Position numbers and translations under genes: made by a program
Shown: in pieces, positions 57,459 through 64,000 of the stretch
Layout of the letters: each line of letters opens with the position of its first letter
Numbering within the stretch: position 1 is the first letter of the stretch
The notes under the pieces: model-generated
Told to the model about the DNA's origin: nothing
The model's database searches: none
What the model saw: the letters and a program-made list of their open reading frames with translations, nothing else
Assembly: GCF_014207855.1 (NCBI RefSeq)
Contig: NZ_JACHKZ010000013.1
Coordinates: 1 to 64,000, forward strand
Length of the DNA stretch: 64,000 bases
Direction of reading: 5' to 3'
Source of the DNA: Comamonas odontotermitis
GTDB taxonomy: Bacteria; Pseudomonadota; Gammaproteobacteria; Burkholderiales; Burkholderiaceae_C

Positions 57459-58886
57459 ATGAGCAAGCAATTTGATGTCGTCGTGATCGGCGGCGGCCCC
57501 GGTGGCTATGTGGCCGCCATCCGTGCAGCGCAACTGGGCATGGCCGTGGCCTGTATCGACGAGTGGAAGAACGCCGCTGGCGGCCCCGCTCTGGGCGGCA
57601 CCTGCACCAACGTAGGCTGCATTCCATCGAAGGCGCTGCTGCAGTCGTCCGAATATTTCGAGCACGCCACGCACAGCTTTGCCGACCACGGCATCTCCAC
57701 CGGCAAGGTGGCCATGGACGTGGCCAAGATGATCGCCCGCAAGGACGGCGTCGTGAAGCAGAACAACGACGGTATCCAGTACCTGTTCAAGAAGAACAAG
57801 GTCACCTTCTTCCATGGCCGCGGCTCCTTTGTGAAGGCGGTCGATGGTGGCTACGAAATCAAGGTGGCTGGCAAGGAAGAAGAATCCATCACCGGCAAGC
57901 AGATCATTGTTGCCACGGGCTCCAACGCCCGCGCGCTGCCTGGCGTGCCTTTTGATGAAGACAAGATCCTGTCGAACGATGGCGCGCTGCGCCTGGGCGC
58001 TACGCCCAAGAAGCTGGGCCTGATCGGCGCTGGCGTGATCGGCCTGGAAATGGGCTCGGTCTGGCGCCGTCTGGGCACCGAAGTGACGGTGCTCGAAGGC
58101 ATGGACAAGTTCCTGCCCACCGTGGACGAGCAAATCGCCAAGGAAGCAAAGAAGGCTTTCGACAAGCAGGGCCTCAAGATCGAGCTGGGCGTGAAGGTTG
58201 GCGAGGTCAAGACCGACAAGAAGGGCGTGAACATCAGCTACACCAACGCCAAGGGCGAGGCCCAGCAGCTGGAAGTGGACAAGCTGATCGTGTCGATCGG
58301 CCGCGTGGCCAACACCATTGGCCTCAACCCCGAAGCCGTGGGCATCAAGCTCGACGAGCGAGGTGCGATTGTGGTCGATGACGACTGCAAGACCAACCTG
58401 CCAGGCGTGTGGGCGGTGGGCGATGTGGTGCGCGGCCCGATGCTGGCGCACAAGGCCGAAGAAGAGGGCGTTGCCGTGGCCGAGCGTATCGCTGGCCAGC
58501 ACGGCCATGTGAACTTTGCTACGCTGCCTTCGGTGATCTACACCAGCCCTGAAGTGGCATGGGTGGGGCGCACCGAGCAGCAGCTCAAGGCCGACGGCGT
58601 GGCGTACAAGGCCGGCACCTTCCCGTTCCTGGCCAATGGCCGCGCCCGCGCTCTGGGCGACACGACCGGCATGGTCAAGTTCCTGGCCGATGCCACAACC
58701 GACGAAATCCTGGGCGTGCATATGGTAGGCCCGATGGTGTCGGAGCTGATCTCCGAAGCCGTGGTGGCGATGGAGTTCAAGGCATCGAGCGAAGATATCG
58801 CTCGTATCTGCCACGCCCACCCATCGCTGTCGGAATCGACCAAGGAAGCGGCTCTGGCTGTGGACAAGCGCACCTTGAACTTCTGA
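57459..58886 (+). CDS. lpdA: Dihydrolipoyl dehydrogenase (E3)
   Basis: 475 residues. FAD motif GGGPGGYVAA (11-20), redox disulfide Cys49/Cys54 in GGTCTNVGCIPSK, NAD motif GAGVIGLEMGSVWRRLG, and active-site His-Glu in CHAHPSLSE near the C-terminus. It reoxidises lipoamide on E2 and makes NADH. It follows the lipoprotein gene with a 2-bp gap; the insertion separates it from sucB. Confidence 0.97.
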   Translation: MSKQFDVVVIGGGPGGYVAAIRAAQLGMAVACIDEWKNAAGGPALGGTCTNVGCIPSKALLQSSEYFEHATHSFADHGISTGKVAMDVAKMIARKDGVVKQNNDGIQYLFKKNKVTFFHGRGSFVKAVDGGYEIKVAGKEEESITGKQIIVATGSNARALPGVPFDEDKILSNDGALRLGATPKKLGLIGAGVIGLEMGSVWRRLGTEVTVLEGMDKFLPTVDEQIAKEAKKAFDKQGLKIELGVKVGEVKTDKKGVNISYTNAKGEAQQLEVDKLIVSIGRVANTIGLNPEAVGIKLDERGAIVVDDDCKTNLPGVWAVGDVVRGPMLAHKAEEEGVAVAERIAGQHGHVNFATLPSVIYTSPEVAWVGRTEQQLKADGVAYKAGTFPFLANGRARALGDTTGMVKFLADATTDEILGVHMVGPMVSELISEAVVAMEFKASSEDIARICHAHPSLSESTKEAALAVDKRTLNF

Positions 58887-58963
58887 TCCAGACCCTCAGC
58901 CCTGCGATGACTTTTCGAGCGTCGCCCGGTTGAGAGATGGAAGCATCAGAAGTTTGACGAAAA

Positions 58964-59002
58964 ATAGCCTCTACCGCTTGCTCAATGCGCGGTAGGGGCT
59001 AT
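58964..59002. repeat. Small palindromic repeat between lpdA and zapE
   Basis: A 14-bp stem (58964-58977 with 58989-59002, one G-T pair) around an 11-base loop TTGCTCAATGC. Flanking aaaatagc and tatagcaat are typical of a small palindromic repeat I recall from Comamonadaceae intergenic regions. It lies 78 bases after the lpdA stop and could end or process the operon transcript. Confidence 0.6.
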
Positions 59003-59033
59003 GTAATTTATAGCAATAGAGACTGAGACATCC

Positions 59034-60137
59034 ATGGGCACCGCGGTAAGAGATGCATACGAGGCCGAGATTGCGGCCAAAGGTTTTCACAGCGATCCGG
59101 CGCAGCTGCGCGCGGTCGATGCCTTGCAGCGCTGTGCCGATGAATGGGAACAGTACAAAAGCAAGCGCTCCAACGCACTCAAAAAGCTGATCAACCACCC
59201 CGATATTCCCAAGGGCGTCTACATGTATGGCGGCGTGGGCCGGGGCAAGAGCTTTCTGATGGATTGCTTCTTCAACGCTGTGCCCATCCGGCGCAAGGTG
59301 CGGCTGCACTTTCATGAGTTCATGCGCGAAGTGCAGCGCGAGCTCACCCTGCTCAAAGGTACGCAGGATCCGCTGGATGTTCTGGGCGCGCAGATTGCCA
59401 AGAAGTACAAGCTGATTTGTTTTGACGAGTTTCACGTGGCGGACATCACCGATGCGATGATCCTCTACCGCCTGCTGCTGGCGCTGTTCGACAATGGCGT
59501 GGGCTTTGTCACCACCTCCAACTTCAAGCCTGACGATCTGTACCCCGATGGGCTGCACCGCGACCGCATCCTGCCCGCAATTGAACTGCTCAATGCGCGC
59601 ATGGAAATCGTCAATGTGGACAACGGCACTGACTACCGCCGCCGTACCCTGGAGAAGGTCACCCTCTACCACTGTCCATTGGGCCCGGAGGCAGACCAGG
59701 CCATGCAGGAGGCGTTCAACCAGCTGGCCGAAGTGCCGGACGAAAAGCCCGTGTTCAAGATCGAATCGCGCGAGTTGCGCCCGCTGCGCCGTGCGGGAGG
59801 GGTGATCTGGTTCGATTTTCATGAGCTGTGCGTGAACCCGCGCTCGCAAAACGACTATCTGGAACTGGCGAGCCAGTTCCACACGGTTTTGCTGTCCAAT
59901 GTGCCCTATATGCCCGTCAACATGGCATCGCCCGCGCGGCGCTTTACATGGCTGGTGGACGTGCTGTATGACCGCCGGGTCAAGCTCATCCTGTCTGCTG
60001 CGGTGCCGCCCGAACAGCTGTACACCGAAGGGCCGTTGGTACATGAGTTTCCGCGTACTGTCTCACGCCTCAATGAAATGCAGTCGCAGGAATACCTGAC
60101 GCTGGAGCGGCGCGTGGTGGACACGGCCCTGACCTGA
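59034..60137 (+). CDS. zapE: Cell division protein ZapE (AFG1-type ATPase)
   Basis: 367 residues. A P-loop ATPase: Walker A GGVGRGKS at 66-73, Walker B LICFDEFHV, and late sensor segments FDFHELC and RRFTWLVDVLYDRRVKLIL. In E. coli ZapE binds FtsZ and helps the division ring under stress; relatives act as AAA chaperones. It follows the lpdA gene and a hairpin repeat; lpd-zapE linkage is common in betaproteobacteria. Confidence 0.93.
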   Translation: MGTAVRDAYEAEIAAKGFHSDPAQLRAVDALQRCADEWEQYKSKRSNALKKLINHPDIPKGVYMYGGVGRGKSFLMDCFFNAVPIRRKVRLHFHEFMREVQRELTLLKGTQDPLDVLGAQIAKKYKLICFDEFHVADITDAMILYRLLLALFDNGVGFVTTSNFKPDDLYPDGLHRDRILPAIELLNARMEIVNVDNGTDYRRRTLEKVTLYHCPLGPEADQAMQEAFNQLAEVPDEKPVFKIESRELRPLRRAGGVIWFDFHELCVNPRSQNDYLELASQFHTVLLSNVPYMPVNMASPARRFTWLVDVLYDRRVKLILSAAVPPEQLYTEGPLVHEFPRTVSRLNEMQSQEYLTLERRVVDTALT

Positions 60138-60148
60138 AAGTGTAAACG

Positions 60149-60856
60149 ATGAACGCAAGCTTGAAACTGCTCGGTGCTGTATTGCTGGTTGCCTGCGCTG
60201 TGGGATCTGCCCAGGCCGCAGAAATGGATGCGGCCGAGCGCCAGGCTGCGCGTGCGGAAATATCCAGGGAGCGCGCAGCCAACGACAAACAGCTCGCAGA
60301 CAATGAAAAGATCTGCTACCAGCACTTTGCAGTCACGGACTGCCTGAAAAAGGTACGGAGCGAGGCCAATCACCGCGACCGCGAACTGCGTCAGCGTGAG
60401 CTGGCCATCAACGCAGATGAACGGGCCGAGCGAACCGCCAAACAGCGCGGAGCCCGCGAAAAGAAGCAGGCCGAGTTCGATGCCAAGCACCGCAACGACG
60501 GTGCCGACAGCGGCGCCTTGAACAAGGAAGACCTGGAGCAGCGCCAGCGCGAACACGAAGCCCAGGCGGCTAGCCGCAGCAAGAAGCCAGCCCGCAGTCC
60601 GCAGGAAATTGAAGCGGAGCAGCAACGCCGCCAGCATGACGCCGCGCAGCGCGCCACGCAGCACGAGCAAAAGCTCGGCAGCAAGCAGCGGGCCCAGCAG
60701 CGCCGGGCCGCAGAGGAGGGCGACAATGTGGAGCAGGCGCGCCAGGAATACGATGCCAAGCAGCAGGACGCGGCCAAACGCCAGGCAGAGCACGCCCGCC
60801 GCATGCAGGAGCAGAGCAAATCGCGCAAGGCAGCGCCATTGCCAGTGCCGGAATGA
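60149..60856 (+). CDS. Exported, highly charged coiled-coil protein
   Basis: 235 residues. A signal peptide of about 23 residues (ending AQA) is followed by a long Arg/Lys/Glu/Gln/Ala-rich helix with many EAE/QRR-type repeats, predicted coiled coil and probably disordered in part. Two Cys lie near 52 and 60 (ICYQHFAVTDC). No enzymatic motif was seen. It is 11 bp after zapE, so likely co-transcribed. The function is unknown; a periplasmic scaffold or metal-independent binding role is guesswork. Confidence 0.75.
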   Translation: MNASLKLLGAVLLVACAVGSAQAAEMDAAERQAARAEISRERAANDKQLADNEKICYQHFAVTDCLKKVRSEANHRDRELRQRELAINADERAERTAKQRGAREKKQAEFDAKHRNDGADSGALNKEDLEQRQREHEAQAASRSKKPARSPQEIEAEQQRRQHDAAQRATQHEQKLGSKQRAQQRRAAEEGDNVEQARQEYDAKQQDAAKRQAEHARRMQEQSKSRKAAPLPVPE

Positions 60857-60924
60857 GCATCTTCTGCCCCGTGCGGCTGCGGCGCCACGTCCAAGGCATG
60901 CCTGCACGAGGCTGGGGCGAGCGG

Positions 60925-61089
60925 TAAAGGATCCCCTGCAAAACTCGCTGCCGTGGTCTGAACGCGGTCTCGGGCGATCCGCTGCGTTGTCTTCCTCGGC
61001 AATAGCTACGGCTCGCCTTCAAAAGACGCCTTGCGGCTCATCCCGATCCGCGTCCATCCCATCTGGCGAGGGTTCTGCAGAGGTTCCTA
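60925..61089. repeat. Small intergenic inverted-repeat element, long copy
   Basis: A 165-bp copy of the element at 2057-2151. Left end GGATCCCCTGCAAAACTCGC and right end (complement) GGAACCTCTGCAGAACCCTCGC are imperfect inverted repeats. Two GATCCG repeats at 60976-60981 and 61045-61050 flank the 69 bases missing from the short copy. The rest of the 60857-61215 stretch holds a -10-like box for alaS but no gene. Confidence 0.75.
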
Positions 61090-61144
61090 AAAGGCCGCTG
61101 CTTCCATTCTGCCGAGCCCCATGATGTGGAATAGCCCCAAACCC

Positions 61145-61150
61145 TATAAT
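61145..61150 (+). promoter_or_regulatory. Likely -10 box of the alaS promoter
   Basis: A perfect TATAAT 65 bases before the alaS ATG. The -35 region 17 bases upstream (tgatgt) is weak. It is the only strong -10 in the spacer after the repeat. Confidence 0.5.
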
Positions 61151-61215
61151 GAAAGATTCGCGCCCGCAGCGCGGCCAGTGTGGCTGCAAGGCGGGTGCCA
61201 CCACCGCTGCAAAAC

Positions 61216-63840
61216 ATGAGTACACCCACTTTTTCCGTCGCGGAAATCCGCAAGACCTTCCTGGACTTCTTCGCATCCAAGGGGCACACCATTGTTCCGT
61301 CGAGCCCGCTGGTGCCAGGCAATGATCCCACGCTGATGTTCACCAACTCTGGCATGGTGCAGTTCAAGGACGTGTTTTTGGGCACGGACAAGCGCCCCTA
61401 CAACCGCGCCACCAGCGTACAGACCTGCCTGCGTGCAGGCGGCAAACACAATGACCTGGAAAACGTGGGCTATACCGCGCGCCACCACACTTTTTTCGAG
61501 ATGCTGGGCAACTGGTCGTTCGGTGATTACTTCAAGCGCGAATCGCTCAAATGGGCCTGGGAACTGTTGACCACGGTCTACAAGCTGCCGCCGGAAAAGC
61601 TGCTGGCCACCGTTTACGAAGAAGATGACGAGGCCTATGACATCTGGACCAAGGAAATCGGTCTGCCGCCCGAGCGCGTGATCCGCATTGGCGACAACAA
61701 GGGGGGCCGCTACAAGAGCGACAACTTCTGGATGATGGCCGACACCGGCCCTTGCGGCCCTTGCTCCGAGATCTTCTATGACCATGGCCCGCATATTGCT
61801 GGCGGCCCTCCAGGCTCGCCCGATGAAGACGGCGACCGCTTCATCGAAATCTGGAACAACGTGTTCATGCAGTTCGACATGGCAGAAGACGGCTCGGTCA
61901 AGCCGCTGCCTGCGCCTTGCGTCGATACCGGCATGGGCCTGGAGCGCCTGGCTGCCATTTTGCAGCACGTGCACAGCAACTACGAGATCGACCTGTTCCA
62001 GGCGCTCATCAAGGCTGCAGCCCGCGAAACGCACACTGCCGATCTGGACAACCCTTCGCTGAAGGTGATTGCCGACCACATCCGCGCCACGGCCTTTTTG
62101 GTGGCCGACGGCGTGATTCCATCGAACGAAGGCCGCGGCTATGTGCAGCGCCGCATTGTGCGCCGCGCGATCCGCCATGGCTACAAGCTGGGCCAGAAGA
62201 CGCCGTTCTTCCACAAGCTGGTCAAGGATCTGGTCGCCGTGATGGGCGATGCCTACCCCAAGATCCGCGAGCAGGAAGCGCGCATCACCGATGTGCTGAA
62301 GGTGGAAGAAGAGCGTTTCTTCGAGACGCTCGCCAACGGCATGGAAATCCTGGACAGCGCGCTGGCCGGTGGCGCCAAGGTGCTGCCTGGTGATGTGGCC
62401 TTCAAGCTGCACGACACCTATGGCTTCCCGCTCGACCTGTCCAACGACGTGGCGCGCGAGCGCGGCGTGACGGTGGATGAAGCAGGCTTCAACGCCGCCA
62501 TGGAGCAGCAAAAGAACCAAGCCCGCGCTGCAGGCAAGTTCAAGATGGACCGTGCGCTGGAATACACCGGCGCTGCCAACTCCTTCACCGGCTACGACAA
62601 ACTCGCCGAATCCGCAAAAATCGTAGCGCTGTATGTTGACGGCACGAGCGCTGCTGAGCTGAAGGCGGGCCAGAGTGGGGTGGTTGTTCTGGACACGACC
62701 CCGTTCTATGCCGAATCTGGCGGCCAGGTCGGAGACCAGGGCGTGATCGTTGCAGGTGGCAACCGTTTTGCCGTGGAAGACACACTCAAGATCAAGGCCG
62801 ATGTCTTCGGCCACCATGGCGTGCTCGAATCCGGCAGCCTCAAGGTGGGCGATGTAGTCGAGGCGCAGGTGAATACCGCCGTGCGTGCTGCCACCATGCG
62901 CAACCACTCGGTCACCCACATCATGCACAAGGCCTTGCGCGAAGTGCTGGGCGACCACGTGCAGCAAAAGGGCAGTCTGGTGAATGCCGAGCGCACCCGC
63001 TTTGACTTTGCCCACAACAGCCCGGTCACCGATGCACAGAAGCGCGAGATCGAAAAGCGCGTGAATGCCGAAATCCTGGCCAACACGGCTACCGATGCGC
63101 GTGTGATGGACATTGAGAGCGCGCAGAAGACCGGCGCCATGATGCTGTTTGGTGAAAAGTACGGCGAAACCGTGCGCGTGCTCGACATCGGTACCAGCCG
63201 CGAACTGTGCGGTGGTACCCACGTGCACCGCACCGGCGACATCGGTCTCTTCAAGGTCGTGGCCGAAGGCGGTGTGGCTGCCGGTGTGCGCCGTATCGAA
63301 GCCGTGACTGGCGAGAACGCATTGGCCTACCTGCAGTCGCTTGAATCGACGGTGGACGAAGCGGCAGCAACCTTGAAGGCGCCTGTGGCCGAGCTGAACC
63401 ACCGCATTGGCGGCGCGCTTGACCAGATCAAGGCGCTGGAGAAGGAATTGGCCCAGCTCAAGGGCAAGCTCGCTTCCAGCCAGGGTGATGAGTTGGCTGG
63501 CCAGGCGGTAGATGTCAAAGGCATCAAGGTGCTGGCTGCCACGCTGGAAGGCGCAGACGCCAAGACCCTGCGCGACACCATGGACAAGCTCAAGGACAAG
63601 CTGGGCTCTGCTGCCATCGTGCTGGCCGCCGTGGATGGCGACAAGGTGCAACTGGCTGCGGGTGTGACCAAGGACAGCATTGGCAAGATCAAGGCCGGCG
63701 AGCTGGTGAACTTTGTGGCCCAGCAAGTGGGTGGCAAGGGTGGCGGCAAGCCTGACATGGCCATGGCAGGCGGCACCGACGCCTCGGCCCTGCCCAAGGC
63801 GCTGGCTGGCGTGCAAGCCTGGGTGGCAGAACGCGCCTGA
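61216..63840 (+). CDS. alaS: Alanyl-tRNA synthetase
   Basis: 874 residues from the ATG at 61216 ([24 protein letters not shown]), the usual length and start. It charges tRNA-Ala. The class II catalytic domain has [19 protein letters not shown] and [25 protein letters not shown]; the editing domain has the zinc ligands in [13 protein letters not shown] and [13 protein letters not shown]; the C-Ala domain ends the protein. It is a single gene with a strong terminator. Confidence 0.97.
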   Translation: MSTPTFSVAEIRKTFLDFFASKGHTIVPSSPLVPGNDPTLMFTNSGMVQFKDVFLGTDKRPYNRATSVQTCLRAGGKHNDLENVGYTARHHTFFEMLGNWSFGDYFKRESLKWAWELLTTVYKLPPEKLLATVYEEDDEAYDIWTKEIGLPPERVIRIGDNKGGRYKSDNFWMMADTGPCGPCSEIFYDHGPHIAGGPPGSPDEDGDRFIEIWNNVFMQFDMAEDGSVKPLPAPCVDTGMGLERLAAILQHVHSNYEIDLFQALIKAAARETHTADLDNPSLKVIADHIRATAFLVADGVIPSNEGRGYVQRRIVRRAIRHGYKLGQKTPFFHKLVKDLVAVMGDAYPKIREQEARITDVLKVEEERFFETLANGMEILDSALAGGAKVLPGDVAFKLHDTYGFPLDLSNDVARERGVTVDEAGFNAAMEQQKNQARAAGKFKMDRALEYTGAANSFTGYDKLAESAKIVALYVDGTSAAELKAGQSGVVVLDTTPFYAESGGQVGDQGVIVAGGNRFAVEDTLKIKADVFGHHGVLESGSLKVGDVVEAQVNTAVRAATMRNHSVTHIMHKALREVLGDHVQQKGSLVNAERTRFDFAHNSPVTDAQKREIEKRVNAEILANTATDARVMDIESAQKTGAMMLFGEKYGETVRVLDIGTSRELCGGTHVHRTGDIGLFKVVAEGGVAAGVRRIEAVTGENALAYLQSLESTVDEAAATLKAPVAELNHRIGGALDQIKALEKELAQLKGKLASSQGDELAGQAVDVKGIKVLAATLEGADAKTLRDTMDKLKDKLGSAAIVLAAVDGDKVQLAAGVTKDSIGKIKAGELVNFVAQQVGGKGGGKPDMAMAGGTDASALPKALAGVQAWVAERA

Positions 63841-63860
63841 GTCTGCGGTTTTTCCGCCTG

Positions 63861-63890
63861 AAAACCTCCTGCCCTGCAGGAGGTTTTTTT
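63861..63890 (+). terminator. Terminator of alaS
   Basis: A perfect 10-bp stem AACCTCCTGC / GCAGGAGGTT with a 3-base loop, followed by a run of T, about 22 bases past the alaS stop. Nothing else was recognised in the last 110 bases of the window. Confidence 0.9.
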
Positions 63891-64000
63891 ATGCCCGGGA
63901 AGAGGGGCCCCTCACCTCATGCAAGGGCCTTGCATAGGGCTCAAAAAGCATAGCGGCCCCTGCCCATCCCAAAAGTGGTGGAGCAGAAAACCTTCTCAAA

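Noticed and set aside
59906-60907. 333-residue open frame on the minus strand overlapping zapE and the exported coiled-coil gene
   Set aside because: It is antisense to two supported genes, has no ribosome site, and is Leu/Ala-rich in the way expected from antisense of high-GC coding DNA.
61144-63816. 890-residue open frame on the minus strand over alaS
   Set aside because: Antisense to alaS with no recognisable domain.

Overview
The window is high-GC DNA with tight, mostly operonic gene packing. It looks like a chromosome segment of a betaproteobacterium of the family Comamonadaceae (Comamonas, Acidovorax or Delftia type). This is inferred from gene families and gene order: sucA-sucB-lpd-zapE, dapC-dapD-pilU-dapE-prmB, a Burkholderiales-type llpE-RND efflux operon, an orphan Bug/TctC binding protein, a Cys-type intracellular PHA depolymerase and several small intergenic repeat families. 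No rRNA, tRNA, CRISPR array, prophage or complete insertion sequence was seen.

Region by region. 1-1880: the 5' part of a lower-GC exported protein running off the left edge, then a DUF3617 lipoprotein. 2057-4035: a small repeat, then an ampR-type regulator divergent from a class A beta-lactamase. 4068-7392: argA, an orphan TctC-type binding protein and a flavin-reductase-like protein. 7500-11612: a methionine-rich MXKDX peptide, an MsrP-like molybdenum oxidoreductase and a cytochrome b, divergent from a two-component system; this looks like a periplasmic oxidant-scavenging module. 11713-16511: a Ser/Gly/Cys-tailed membrane protein, then an aromatic-hydroxylase operon (MBL-fold protein, flavin monooxygenase, DUF2783) divergent from an IclR regulator. 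16682-20785: hrpA. 20856-28967: a LysR regulator divergent from llpE-ceoA-ceoB-opcM-like efflux genes; the LlpE-like protein has lost its catalytic serine and histidine.

29092-35122: a GST/FMN-barrel pair divergent from a LysR regulator, and a NitT/TauT-type ABC importer operon ending in a cysteine hydrolase. 35328-35636: a 309-bp element with terminal inverted repeats. 35768-42180: an HExxH protein, an acyl-CoA ligase, a small membrane protein, a cupin, YheS and a diiron ferritin-like protein. 42290-47955: lysine biosynthesis genes with pilU inside the cluster. 48049-52503: an RnfB-like ferredoxin, phaZ, a RelA/SpoT-domain synthetase and a PerM-type permease. 52750-60856: the 2-oxoglutarate dehydrogenase genes with a lipoprotein gene inserted, zapE and a coiled-coil exported protein. 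60925-63890: a second copy of the small repeat, then alaS and its terminator.

Most genes are housekeeping or general accessory functions. The items most worth following up are the Met-rich peptide/MsrP-like/two-component module (7500-11612), the catalytically dead LlpE-like protein in the efflux operon, the beta-lactamase with Ser at position 170, and the two families of structured intergenic repeats.
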